This document shows positions 45,364 to 54,354 of a stretch of 64,000 nt of DNA, piece by piece. Made by a program: the position numbers and the translations under genes. Source of the DNA: Nocardia sputorum (GTDB taxonomy: Bacteria > Actinomycetota > Actinomycetes > Mycobacteriales > Mycobacteriaceae); the NCBI RefSeq assembly GCF_027924405.1, contig NZ_AP026978.1, forward strand, positions 6,448,001 to 6,512,000, in the 5' to 3' direction. The notes beneath the pieces are model-generated. The model was given only the letters and a program-made list of their open reading frames with translations. It was not told the DNA's origin and ran no database searches. The stretch's first letter is position 1; each line of letters starts with the position of its first letter.

Positions 45364-45636
45364 TCACGACCTGACTCGGGCCCCCGTGACCAGTCGAACC
45401 AGGAACAGCAGGATCACCGCGCCGCCGAGGCAGGTGAAGAAGCTGAACCAGAGGCCGCCGCCCTCGACGTCGACGCCGAGCAGCTTCAGCAGGAACCCAC
45501 CGAGCAGACCGCCGACTATGCCGACGACGATATTGAGCAGGATGCCCTGTTGGGCGTCCGTCTTCATGATCTTGCTGGCGATCCATCCGGCAAGACCGCC
45601 GATGATGATCCATCCGATAATCCCGAGACCGAGCAT
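45364..45636 (-). CDS. GlsB/YeaQ/YmgE-family membrane stress protein
   Basis: The 90-residue protein has three hydrophobic helices rich in glycine (GIIGWIIIGGLAGWIASKIM, ILLNIVVGIVGGLLGGFLL, then FFTCLGGAVILLFLVRLV). This is the family once called transglycosylase-associated proteins, often induced by stress. GAGGACACA precedes ATG 45636. Function is not established. A divergent 219-base spacer separates it from the KAS III gene. Confidence 0.85.
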   Translation of the reverse strand: MLGLGIIGWIIIGGLAGWIASKIMKTDAQQGILLNIVVGIVGGLLGGFLLKLLGVDVEGGGLWFSFFTCLGGAVILLFLVRLVTGARVRS

Positions 45637-45855
45637 TGTGTCCTCGCATCCTAGTTGGGCCACGCCTCGTACAGCAGTGGCGTGCGTGGACGTGATACCC
45701 ACCGATTGTCGGAATACGCGCGGCAGATGAGCGACTTTCAAGCTAATATGAGGAAGCCTCATGTCTATCCGCTGATGGGCAGTGGCTGATGAGGGACCGA
45801 TTTCGATGCTTCGGGGAAACCCGGCGGCGCCGCCGCAGGTACATAGGAGACGCAG

Positions 45856-46884
45856 ATGGCTGCTCGAATCGCCCAGACCACCGGAGCTGAGCACACGGCG
45901 ATCCTCGGGCTCGGCGTTTACCGCCCTGCTCGCGTGGTCACCAACGACGAGGTGGCGGGTCCGATCAACTCGAGTGACGAGTGGATCAGGACCAGGTCGG
46001 GCATCAAGACCCGGCGGTTCGCCGACGATTCCGAAACGATTCAGAGCATGAGCGTCGCCGCCGCGCGTGGCGCGCTGGAATCGTCCGGCATCGCCGTCGA
46101 CCAAGTCGATTGCGTGATCGTTGCTACATCCACCCATCTGTTGCTGACGCCGGCCGCCGCGCCGCGCATCGCCACCGAACTGGGCATGAACGGCTCCGCC
46201 GCGTTCGACGTCTCGGCCGGCTGCGCGGGCTTCTGCCACTCGATCGCGCTGGCGTCGGACCTGGTCCGGGCCGGTACCGCCCACCATGTCCTCGTGATCG
46301 GCGTGGAGAAACTGACCAACACGGTCAACCCGACCGATCGCTCCACCGCCTTCCTCTTCGCCGACGGCGCAGGCGCGGTGATCGTCGGCCCCTCCGACGA
46401 GCCGGGCATCGGACCCACCGTCTGGGGCTCCGACGGCACCCAGCACCACGCCATCCGCCAGGACAAGGACTGGATGGAGTACTTCCACGAGATCGACGAG
46501 AAGGGCTTGGACGCGGTGCGGCCCTACCTGGCCATGGAGGGCACCGCCGTATTCCGGTGGGCCGCGCACTCGCTGGAGAAGGTGTGCCGCGACGCCATCG
46601 ACCGCGCGGGCCTGTCCCCCGAAGACCTGGACGCGATGATCCCGCACCAGGCCAACGGCCGGATCATCGAGATCATGGCGCGGGTGCTGAAGCTGCCCGA
46701 GCACTGCGCGCTCGCCAACGACATCGAGGAAGCGGGCAACACCTCGGCCGCCTCGATCCCGCTGGCCATGGAGGCGCTGCTGCGCAAGGGCGAGTCGAAG
46801 CCGGGCGACACGGCGTTGCTCATCGCGTTCGGCGCGGGCCTGTCCTACGCGGCTCAGGTCGTGAACCTGCCCAACTGGAAGTAA
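45856..46884 (+). CDS. 3-oxoacyl-ACP synthase III (FabH/KAS III family)
   Basis: The 342-residue condensing enzyme has the catalytic triad of KAS III: Cys123 in DVSAGCAGFCHSIALA, histidine in MIPHQANGRII and asparagine in EEAGNTSAAS. It begins with AILGLGVYRPARVVTN. Housekeeping FabH starts fatty-acid synthesis from acyl-CoA; without an adjacent fab cluster this copy could serve a specialised pathway. A good ribosome binding site (GGAGACGCAG) supports ATG 45856. Confidence 0.9.
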   Translation: MAARIAQTTGAEHTAILGLGVYRPARVVTNDEVAGPINSSDEWIRTRSGIKTRRFADDSETIQSMSVAAARGALESSGIAVDQVDCVIVATSTHLLLTPAAAPRIATELGMNGSAAFDVSAGCAGFCHSIALASDLVRAGTAHHVLVIGVEKLTNTVNPTDRSTAFLFADGAGAVIVGPSDEPGIGPTVWGSDGTQHHAIRQDKDWMEYFHEIDEKGLDAVRPYLAMEGTAVFRWAAHSLEKVCRDAIDRAGLSPEDLDAMIPHQANGRIIEIMARVLKLPEHCALANDIEEAGNTSAASIPLAMEALLRKGESKPGDTALLIAFGAGLSYAAQVVNLPNWK

Positions 46885-46983
46885 TCCGCCCGGAGAACAC
46901 CGTTGCGCGCGGTCGTTCGCCGCGGTGCTGAGCACGACTTCCCGTGCCACCACCGCGTCGAACGCGCGTGCCGCGAACCGGGC

Positions 46984-47439
46984 TCAGACGCCCGCTTCGA
47001 CTGCCGTCTTGATGTTGCCGAGCGTCTCGTTCATGCCCCGCACCAGCGCCTCCTCGAACGGCAGCTCGCCGCCGAGCGCGGCATCGATCGCCCGGCGGGA
47101 GAACCAGGTCGTGCCGTTGGGCACGTCCCGCCGTTCGATGAGCCGGGTGCCGGACTCGGTGGGCTCCAAGGTGTAGCTCCACACCGTCCGGTTCTCGTTG
47201 ACCCGGAAGGCGAACGCCCGGTTCGGCTCGAACCGCACGATACGGGCGGTGGTCGGCCAGAACTTCTTGCCGTCACGATTGAGATTGAGCGTCCAGGTAC
47301 CCGCCTTCAGCGAGCCGAGCGCCACCATGCGCACGCACTGCGGGCTGAACTCCGGCATCCGCCGCAGATCGGAGACCACCGCCCAGACCCGCTCCGGAGG
47401 TGCGGAGATGTCGATGCTGGCTTCGAGATTTTTCGGCAA
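46984..47439 (-). CDS. SRPBCC-family (polyketide cyclase/START-like) protein
   Basis: The 151-residue protein has the helix-grip pattern of the SRPBCC superfamily: EASIDISAPPERVWAVVSDLRRMPEFSP at the start, a central beta sheet with AFRVNENRTVWSYTLEP, and a long C-terminal helix. It is a small hydrophobic-ligand carrier or cyclase-like protein. It starts at TTG 47439, supported by GGAGG five bases upstream. No partner gene is evident. Confidence 0.8.
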   Translation of the reverse strand: MPKNLEASIDISAPPERVWAVVSDLRRMPEFSPQCVRMVALGSLKAGTWTLNLNRDGKKFWPTTARIVRFEPNRAFAFRVNENRTVWSYTLEPTESGTRLIERRDVPNGTTWFSRRAIDAALGGELPFEEALVRGMNETLGNIKTAVEAGV

Positions 47440-47648
47440 CGCTGCCTCCGAGATCGAGCGACGGACCGACGGTCATCCGTCCGACCGCGCGGTGGAACGA
47501 GTCGCGCACATCTTAGACGGGAAGACAGTTGCGTCACATTTCCGCTACTCGTACACCGGCCGCTGTAATGATCGGCGCACAATAACAGATAGATCAAGCA
47601 CAGACACTGCCTCCAACATTTCGGCGTCCCAACGTGAGGTGATCGGCC

Positions 47649-47846
47649 GTGAAACTGCGCTCCCTGCTACATCGGCGACCGGCGGACCGGGTTCCGCTAC
47701 TTCCCGCCATCGAGCCCGAGGACGGGCGAATAACGCGCGGCACGTCGGTATTCCCGCGGCACGCCCGTTCGGCCGCGCAGGAAGAACGCCTGGAGCGTCT
47801 GCTCACCCCGAGTGAGCTGGATCTCGTCCTGCGTCATCGGCTCTGA
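47649..47846 (+). CDS. Small hypothetical protein, 65 aa
   Basis: The frame starts at GTG 47649, ten bases after GAGGTG, and encodes a basic arginine-rich protein whose C-terminal half (QEERLERLLTPSELDLVLRHR) looks like one helix. It is 53 bases before the receiver-flavoprotein gene. I do not recognise it. The 209 bases upstream include an A+T-richer promoter-like stretch at 47570-47600. Confidence 0.45.
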   Translation: MKLRSLLHRRPADRVPLLPAIEPEDGRITRGTSVFPRHARSAAQEERLERLLTPSELDLVLRHRL

Positions 47847-47899
47847 GCCCTGCGCGAACGCCCACGACAGACGGCCCCGCGAGGCTCCATACTCGTCAG

Positions 47900-49567
47900 G
47901 TGACTTCACCCGCTGCTACGAAACCGGCCATCCTGAGCGTCGACGACGACCCGGGAGTCTCCCGGGCGGTCGTGCGCGACCTGCGGCGCCGTTACGGCGC
48001 CGACTACCGGATTCTGCGCGCGGAATCGGGAGCCCAGGCGCTCGACGCGTTGCGCGAGATGAAGCTGCGCGGGCAACCCGTCGCGGTCTTGATCGCCGAC
48101 TACCGGATGCCGGGCATGGACGGCATCGAATTCCTGGAGCAGGCGATGGACCTGCATCCCTACGCACGCCGCGTGCTGCTGACCGCCTACGCCGACACCA
48201 ACGCCGCGATCGACGCGATCAACGTCGTCGACCTGGACCACTACCTGCTCAAACCGTGGGACCCGCCGGAGGAGAAGCTCTACCCGGTGCTGGACGGGCT
48301 GCTGGACGCCTGGCGCAGCAGCGAGCATCGGCCCGTCACCGAGACCAAGGTGATCGGCAATCGGTGGTCGCCGCGGTCCTCGCAGCTGCGCGAATTCCTC
48401 GCGCGCAACCAGCTGCCTTACCGGTGGTACCTGGCCGACGAGCCCGAGGGCGCGCGGTTGCTGGAGGCGGCGGGGGCCGACCCCGACCGCTGTCCGGTGG
48501 TGATCACCTCCGCGGGCGAGGCGCTCGTGCAGCCCTCCGACAGCGAACTGGCCCAGAACGTGGGCCTGACCGTCGATCCGGCGGGCGAGTTCTACGACCT
48601 GATCGTGGTCGGCGGCGGTCCCGCCGGTCTGGGCGCGGCGGTCTACGGCGCGTCCGAGGGGCTGCGCACCGTGCTGGTCGAGCGGACGGCCACCGGCGGG
48701 CAGGCGGGACAGAGTTCGCGCATCGAGAACTATCTCGGTTTTCCCGACGGCCTGTCCGGCGCGCAGCTGGCCGACCGGGCCCGGCGGCAGGCGGCGAAGT
48801 TCGGCGCCGAGGTGATCACCACGCGCGAGGTGGTCGGGCTGGAGGTCAACGGGTCCGCGCGCACCGTGCGGTTCGCCGACGGCGGCCGCCTGTGCGCGCA
48901 CACCGTGATCATCGCGACCGGCGTCGACTACCGCCGCCACCCGGCGCCGGGCGTCGACGACTTCACCGGGCGCGGCGTCTACTACGGTTCGGCCATGACC
49001 GAGGCGTCGGAGTGCGCCGATCACGAGGTCTACATCGTGGGCGGCGCGAACTCCGCGGGCCAGGCCGCGGTGTTCCTGTCCCGCAACGCGCGCACCGTGC
49101 ACTTGGTGGTCCGGGCGGATTCGCTGGAACAGTCGATGTCGCATTACCTCATCCAGCAGATCGGGCAGATCCCGAACATCGAGGTGCACACCAACACCGA
49201 GGTGGTCGCCGTCGACGGTGACGACCACCTGCAACAGATCGTGCTGCGCGACAACCGGACGGGCGCCGAGGAGAAGGCCGACGCGGAGCGGCTGTTCCTG
49301 TTCATCGGCGCGGCGCCGCAGACCGATTGGCTCGACGGCGTGGTCACCCGGGACAGCGCCGGCTACGTGCTCGCCGGGCCGGACCTGATGGTCGACGGCG
49401 CGCGCCCCTCCGGCTGGGAACTGTCCCGGCCACCGCATCATCTCGAGACCAGCGTGCCCGGGGTGTTCGTGGCGGGCGACGTGCACGCCGAATCCGCCAA
49501 GCGCGTCGCCTCCGCCGTGGGCGAGGGCGCCATGGCCGTCATGCTCGTGCACCGCTACCTCGCGTAA
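47900..49567 (+). CDS. Response-regulator receiver fused to thioredoxin reductase-like flavoprotein
   Basis: Residues about 10-130 form a receiver domain with acidic pocket residues 15-17, phosphoacceptor Asp67 in LIADYRMPGMDG, and the conserved lysine in LLKPWDPP. Residues about 230-550 form a TrxB-type flavoprotein: VVGGGPAGLGAAVYGASEG for FAD and IVGGANSAGQAAVFLS for NADPH. The redox CxxC is absent; its place reads GVYYGSAMTEASECA. It is therefore not a standard thioredoxin reductase. It starts a cassette with a histidine kinase-like gene and a zinc-finger gene, probably one signalling unit. Confidence 0.88.
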   Translation: MTSPAATKPAILSVDDDPGVSRAVVRDLRRRYGADYRILRAESGAQALDALREMKLRGQPVAVLIADYRMPGMDGIEFLEQAMDLHPYARRVLLTAYADTNAAIDAINVVDLDHYLLKPWDPPEEKLYPVLDGLLDAWRSSEHRPVTETKVIGNRWSPRSSQLREFLARNQLPYRWYLADEPEGARLLEAAGADPDRCPVVITSAGEALVQPSDSELAQNVGLTVDPAGEFYDLIVVGGGPAGLGAAVYGASEGLRTVLVERTATGGQAGQSSRIENYLGFPDGLSGAQLADRARRQAAKFGAEVITTREVVGLEVNGSARTVRFADGGRLCAHTVIIATGVDYRRHPAPGVDDFTGRGVYYGSAMTEASECADHEVYIVGGANSAGQAAVFLSRNARTVHLVVRADSLEQSMSHYLIQQIGQIPNIEVHTNTEVVAVDGDDHLQQIVLRDNRTGAEEKADAERLFLFIGAAPQTDWLDGVVTRDSAGYVLAGPDLMVDGARPSGWELSRPPHHLETSVPGVFVAGDVHAESAKRVASAVGEGAMAVMLVHRYLA

Positions 49568-49581
49568 CCAGGAGACCGCAG

Positions 49582-51075
49582 ATGACTTCCAACCAGACCG
49601 CGGACCGCAGCAGCCGGTCGGTGTGCGATCCCGCCGAACTGCGCAGCCTGTTCCTGTTCGAGAAGCTGAACGACGAGCAGCTGGAGTGGCTGTGCGCCGA
49701 CGGGCGGATCGAGACCATCGAACCGGGCGTGGTCTTCCGCGAGGGCGATCCGGCCACCTGCTTCTACGTGCTGATGGACGGCGAGGTGGTGCTCACCAAG
49801 CAGTCCGGCGGCACGGAGATCGAACTGGTGCGCACCGAGCATCGCGGCGCCTACGCGGGCGCCTGGATGTCCTACATCGGCGACAAGGTCGAGCAGACCT
49901 ACAACGGGACGATGCAGGTGACACGTCCGTCGCGGTTCTACGTGCTGGACGCCGACGTCTTCGCCCGGATGATGCGCGAGTGGTTCCCGATGGCCGTGCA
50001 CCTGCTCGAAGGCGTGTTCTTCGGCAATCGCAACACCAACGCGCGCATCGGCGAGCGGGAACGGCTGCTGGCGCTCGGTTCGCTGTCGGCGGGCCTCACC
50101 CACGAGTTGAACAACCCGGCCGCCGCCGCGGTGCGCGCCACCTCGGGCCTGCGCGAGCGGGTCGCGGGCATGCGGCACAAGCTCGCCATGATGGCGGAAG
50201 GCAAGTTCGATCCGTCGTCGTTGGGCGCGTTGGTGCGCCTGCAGGAGGAGGCGGCCGCCCAGGTCGCGAAAGCGCCGGAACTCACGCCGCTGGAGGCCGC
50301 CGACCGCGAGGATCTGCTCGGGGAATGGCTCGAGGAGCACGGGATCGGCGACGGATGGAACCTCGCGCCGAACTTCGTGCAGGCCGGATTCGACACCGAC
50401 TGGCTGGAACGGGTGGCCGCCACCCTGGAGGGCTCGCCGGAACAGGTGTTCCAAGGGGCCATCCGCTGGCTGAACTACACCATCGAGACCGAGCTGCTGA
50501 TGAACGAGATCGCCGACTCGACGACCCGCATCTCCTCGCTGGTCGGGGCGGCGAAGCAGTACTCGCAGATGGACCGTGCGCCGTTCCAGGTGGTCGACAT
50601 CCACGAGCTGCTGGACAGCACGCTGGTGATGCTCAGCCGCAAGATCGGCGACGGCGTGCGCGTGGTCAAGGAGTACGACCGTACGCTGCCGCAGGTGCCG
50701 TGCTTCGCGGCCGAACTCAACCAGGTGTGGACCAACCTGATCGACAACGCGGTGTACGCGATGAGCGGCGAGGGTACGCTGACCATCCGCACCAGGCACG
50801 AGAACGACTGCGCGGTCGTGGAGATCGGCGACACCGGGCCGGGCATCGCACCGGAGGCCCGTAACCGGATCTTCGAACCGTTCTTCACCACCAAGCCGAT
50901 GGGCGAGGGCACCGGCCTCGGGCTGGACATCTCGTTCCGCATCGTGGTCAACAAACACAGCGGCGACATCCGGGTGGACTCCGAGCCGGGCGACACCAAG
51001 TTCACCGTCTGGCTGCCGCTGCACCGCCCCGACCAGGAGCCTGTCGCCGCCACCGACACGGAAGGGTTGTCATGA
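49582..51075 (+). CDS. Cyclic-nucleotide-binding-domain sensor histidine kinase
   Basis: The 497-residue cytoplasmic protein has an N-terminal cNMP/CAP-type domain (residues about 20-140, with FREGDPATCFYVLMDGEVVL). The dimerisation helix carries His174 in LSAGLTHELNNPAAAAVRA. The C-terminal HATPase domain has N-box NQVWTNLIDNAVYAM, G1 DTGPGI and G2 GEGTGLGLDI. No membrane segments are seen. ATG 49582 has AGGAG upstream. It lies 14 bases after the receiver-flavoprotein and overlaps the zinc-finger gene by four bases. The receiver upstream is its likely phosphotransfer partner (inference). Confidence 0.9.
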   Translation: MTSNQTADRSSRSVCDPAELRSLFLFEKLNDEQLEWLCADGRIETIEPGVVFREGDPATCFYVLMDGEVVLTKQSGGTEIELVRTEHRGAYAGAWMSYIGDKVEQTYNGTMQVTRPSRFYVLDADVFARMMREWFPMAVHLLEGVFFGNRNTNARIGERERLLALGSLSAGLTHELNNPAAAAVRATSGLRERVAGMRHKLAMMAEGKFDPSSLGALVRLQEEAAAQVAKAPELTPLEAADREDLLGEWLEEHGIGDGWNLAPNFVQAGFDTDWLERVAATLEGSPEQVFQGAIRWLNYTIETELLMNEIADSTTRISSLVGAAKQYSQMDRAPFQVVDIHELLDSTLVMLSRKIGDGVRVVKEYDRTLPQVPCFAAELNQVWTNLIDNAVYAMSGEGTLTIRTRHENDCAVVEIGDTGPGIAPEARNRIFEPFFTTKPMGEGTGLGLDISFRIVVNKHSGDIRVDSEPGDTKFTVWLPLHRPDQEPVAATDTEGLS

Positions 51076-51425
51076 CCGAGCAACTCGCGGGCATCGACCC
51101 CGCGGTACCACCGAGCGGCCCCGGTTGCCAGGAGTGCGAGCAGAACGCCGGCTGGTGGGTGCATCTGCGCCGCTGCGCCCAGTGCGGGCACGTCGGCTGC
51201 TGCGACACCTCGCCCGCGCAGCACGCCACCGCGCACGCCGAGAGCACCGGTCATCCGTTCATCCAGAGCTTCGAACCGGGCGAGGACTGGTTCTACAACT
51301 TCGAGACCGGGGAGATGTACAGCGGCGGACCGGAATTGGCGCCACCGCGCAGTCACCCGGTGGACCAAGGCGTGCCCGGCCCGCGTGAACGGGTGCCTGC
51401 GGATTGGCAGGCACACATCCACTGA
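51072..51425 (+). CDS. UBP-type zinc finger protein
   Basis: The 117-residue protein consists mainly of a ZnF-UBP domain: GCQECEQNAGWWVHLRRCAQ, then CGHVGCCDTSPAQHATAHAESTGHP, with the cysteines and histidines that bind zinc in the eukaryotic ubiquitin-binding finger. In bacteria it is usually encoded next to the two preceding gene types. Actinobacteria have no ubiquitin tail of the eukaryotic kind, so the bound C-terminus is unknown. The start overlaps the kinase stop in ATGA. Confidence 0.9.
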   Translation: MTEQLAGIDPAVPPSGPGCQECEQNAGWWVHLRRCAQCGHVGCCDTSPAQHATAHAESTGHPFIQSFEPGEDWFYNFETGEMYSGGPELAPPRSHPVDQGVPGPRERVPADWQAHIH

Positions 51426-51497
51426 ACCCGGGAGAACCGGTACGCTGCTGCGGACGCCGGGCCTCCGGCACCACGATCCACCCGGGGAAAGCACGGT

Positions 51498-51938
51498 ATG
51501 AAACGAACATCCGCCATCGTCCTGATCGCCGGGACGGTGGGTTTCCTGCTGGCAGGCTGCGGCGGAGGGGACGAGTCCACCGACGCGAACGGATTGCGCA
51601 AGGGTTCGACCGGCGTGACCACGTCCGCCTCGGCCGAGCGCACCACGACCGCTCCCGGCACCGCGGCGCCGAGCACCCCGGCGGACCCCGACGCCCCGGC
51701 CACGACGAAACAACGCGACTCCGCACTCGGTCCCGCGTCCAGCACCACCTGCGGCGAGTTCCGGAAGCTCGACAGCGACCAGGAGAAAGCGCTGATCGAG
51801 CAGATCCTGGCGGAGAACCCGGGTGGCCGGTTCGACGGCAGCCCGAACGTCGCGCTGGGCACGGCCAAGCTGGTGTGCCTGTCGCCGAGCGTCGCCGACA
51901 CCTCGGTCGCGGTCGCGACCGGAATCACGAAGAAATAA
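51498..51938 (+). CDS. Hypothetical lipoprotein
   Basis: The 146-residue protein has a lipoprotein signal (LLAGC, cysteine at residue 21), a 50-residue serine/threonine/proline/alanine-rich linker and a small domain with two cysteines (STTCGEFRKLDSDQEKALIEQI and AKLVCLSPS). Many nocardial genomes encode such secreted small lipoproteins; the function is unknown. ATG 51498 follows GGGGAAAG. Confidence 0.72.
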   Translation: MKRTSAIVLIAGTVGFLLAGCGGGDESTDANGLRKGSTGVTTSASAERTTTAPGTAAPSTPADPDAPATTKQRDSALGPASSTTCGEFRKLDSDQEKALIEQILAENPGGRFDGSPNVALGTAKLVCLSPSVADTSVAVATGITKK

Positions 51939-51980
51939 CCGGCGGTTCGTCGTCCTCGGCTGCTTCCGGGACGACGAACC

Positions 51981-54230
51981 GTGACCGAGGGCGGGCCCGC
52001 GCGGCAGAATGGCACAGTGGCAGAACTGGCACTCACCGCCCGCCTGAATCCTTCGGCCGCCGACGCCCGGCGCGGGGTGGTCCGGCTGCATCCGGAAGCG
52101 CTGACCGCGCTGGGGTTGCGCGAATGGGACGGGATCATGCTGGTCGGCTCCCGGCGCACGGCCGCGGTCGTCGGTGTAGCCCATCCGGACACGCCCGCCG
52201 GAGTCGCCCTGCTCGACGACGTCACGCTGTCCAACGCCGGGCTGCGCGAGGATGCGACCGTGGTGATCTCTCCCGCGGTCGTCTACGGCGCGAAGCAGAT
52301 CACGGTGAGCGGCTCGGTGCACGCCACCCGGACGATTCCGGCCGCGACGCTGCGGCAGGCGCTGCTCGGGAAGGTCGTCACGGTCGGTGACGCGGTCTCC
52401 CTGCTGCCGCGCGACCTCGGCCCCGACATCAGTTCCACGGCCGCCACCCAGGCACTGTCGCGCACCTTCGGCATCGCCTGGACCACGGAGTTGCTCACCG
52501 TCACCGGCACCGATCCGCGCGGCCCGGTGAGCGTGCAGCCGAACACCGCCGTGGCGTGGGGCGCGGGCGCGGTCGCCGCGCAAGACGCCCCGGCCTCGGC
52601 GGTGGCGTCGCTCGCGGCGGGCGAGGCGCCCCTCGGCGTCGCGGCGACCCGCACCACGCCGCCCGGCGAGACACCGAGCATCTCGGTCGAAGACCTGGCG
52701 GGTGCGCGCAGCCAGGCCGCGAAGCTCACCGAATGGCTCAGCCTCGCCCTCGACGAACCCGAATTGCTGCGCACGCTGGGTGCACGACCGCACCTCGGTG
52801 TGCTGATCACCGGCCCGGCCGGCGTCGGCAAGGCAGCGCTGGCCCGCGCGGTCGCCGCGCCGCGCCGCGTGGTGGAACTGGACGGCCCCACCATCGGGGC
52901 GGCCGAGAGCGGTGCGCGACTGCGCGAGGTCGCCGAGGCGGTGGCCGACATCGGCTGCGGCAAGGGCGGCGTCCTGCTGATCACCGATATCGACGCGCTG
53001 CTGCCCGCCGACGCCGAGCCGGTCGCCACGCTCATCCTGGACCAGTTGCGCGCCGCGATCGCCGAACCCTGCGTCGCGTTCCTGGCGACCACGGCGCACC
53101 CCGCCGGGATCGACCAGCGCCTGCGGGCGCCGGACCTGTGCGACCGCGAACTCGCGCTGCCGCTGCCCACCGCCGCCGTCCGCAAGGCCCTGCTGGAACA
53201 GCTGCTGCGCCGGGTGCCGACCGCGGAGCTGAAACTCGACGAGATCGCGGCGCGCACCCCCGGGTTCGTGGTCTCCGACCTGGCGGCGCTGTGCCGCGAG
53301 GCTGCGCTGCGCGCGGCATCGCGGGCCAGGGAGAACGGTGAGCCACAGCTCACCCAGCCCGACCTGCTCGGCGCGCTCGAGGTCATCCGGCCGCTGTCGC
53401 GGTCGGGCATGGAGGAACTCGCCATCGGCAGCCTGAGTCTCGACGACGTCGGCGACATGGCGGACACCAAACAGGCGCTCACCGAGGCGGTGCTGTGGCC
53501 GTTGCGTCACCCCGACTCCTTCGCCCGCCTCGGCATCGAGCCGCCGCGCGGGGTGCTGCTCTACGGCCCGCCCGGCTGCGGCAAGACGTTCCTGGTGCGG
53601 GCGCTGGCCGGCAGCGGTCAGCTCAGCGTGCACGCGGTCAAGGGCGCGGAGCTGCTGGACCGGTGGGTCGGCTCGTCGGAGCGCGCGGTACGCGAATTGT
53701 TCCAGCGCGCCCGCGATTCCGCGCCGTCGCTGGTCTTCCTGGACGAGGTGGACGCCTTGGCGCCGCGCCGCGGGCAGAGCGCCGACGCGGGTGTCGGCGA
53801 CCGAGTGGTCGCGGCGCTGCTCACCGAACTCGACGGTGTGGAGCCGCTGCGCGATGTGGTGGTGCTGGGCGCGACCAACCGTCCGGAGCTGATCGATCCG
53901 GCGCTGCTGCGCCCGGGCAGGCTCGAACGGCTCGTCTTCGTGCCGCCGCCGGACGCCGCCGCCCGGCGGGAGATCCTGCGCACCGCGGGCCGCGCGGTGC
54001 CGCTGGCCGACGACGTCGACCTCGACGCGCTCGCGGACGACCTGGAGGGCTATTCCGCCGCCGACTGCGCGGCGCTGCTGCGCGAGTCCGCCCTCGCGGC
54101 GATGCGGCGGGACATGCACGCCGCCGATGTCACCGGGGCCGACGTGCTGGCCGCCCAAGCGGTGGTACGGCCGTCGCTGGACCCGGCTCAGATCGACACG
54201 CTGCGCCGGTACGCGGAAAGCCGCGGGTAG
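51981..54230 (+). CDS. CDC48/VAT-like AAA+ ATPase
   Basis: The 749-residue protein has an N-terminal CDC48-type domain (LTARLNPSAADARRGVVRLH, EWDGIMLVGSRRTAAVV) and two AAA modules. D1 has a degenerate Walker A (GPAGVGKAAL) and an ITDIDALLP Walker B. D2 is complete, with GPPGCGKTFLVRAL, VFLDEVDALAPRRGQS and ATNRPELIDPALLRPGRLER. It resembles M. tuberculosis Rv0435c along its length, which lies near pssA and groEL2 there as well. It presumably unfolds or segregates proteins. GTG 51981 and GTG 52017 are alternative starts. Confidence 0.9.
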   Translation: MTEGGPARQNGTVAELALTARLNPSAADARRGVVRLHPEALTALGLREWDGIMLVGSRRTAAVVGVAHPDTPAGVALLDDVTLSNAGLREDATVVISPAVVYGAKQITVSGSVHATRTIPAATLRQALLGKVVTVGDAVSLLPRDLGPDISSTAATQALSRTFGIAWTTELLTVTGTDPRGPVSVQPNTAVAWGAGAVAAQDAPASAVASLAAGEAPLGVAATRTTPPGETPSISVEDLAGARSQAAKLTEWLSLALDEPELLRTLGARPHLGVLITGPAGVGKAALARAVAAPRRVVELDGPTIGAAESGARLREVAEAVADIGCGKGGVLLITDIDALLPADAEPVATLILDQLRAAIAEPCVAFLATTAHPAGIDQRLRAPDLCDRELALPLPTAAVRKALLEQLLRRVPTAELKLDEIAARTPGFVVSDLAALCREAALRAASRARENGEPQLTQPDLLGALEVIRPLSRSGMEELAIGSLSLDDVGDMADTKQALTEAVLWPLRHPDSFARLGIEPPRGVLLYGPPGCGKTFLVRALAGSGQLSVHAVKGAELLDRWVGSSERAVRELFQRARDSAPSLVFLDEVDALAPRRGQSADAGVGDRVVAALLTELDGVEPLRDVVVLGATNRPELIDPALLRPGRLERLVFVPPPDAAARREILRTAGRAVPLADDVDLDALADDLEGYSAADCAALLRESALAAMRRDMHAADVTGADVLAAQAVVRPSLDPAQIDTLRRYAESRG

Positions 54231-54354
54231 GCGGCCTCACTCAGCCAATGTGCGGCAAATTGGCTTATGCCGCATATTTCGCACCCGAGACATTTTCGGG
54301 CGAATCGTCGGCAATCACAAGATCGCGCCCGCGCCCCGGGTATGTTCGACAACC

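Noticed and set aside
50475..54158. A very long open frame on the minus strand (1227 codons) opposite the histidine kinase and AAA ATPase genes
   Set aside because: It is antisense to well-supported genes, has histidine-, arginine- and glycine-rich low-complexity content, and matches no family. High G+C makes long antisense frames common.
52017..54230. The CDC48-like ATPase considered as a mycobacterial proteasome ATPase (Mpa/ARC)
   Set aside because: Mpa has one AAA module with an N-terminal coiled coil. This protein has two AAA modules and a CDC48-type N domain, so it is the Rv0435c type.
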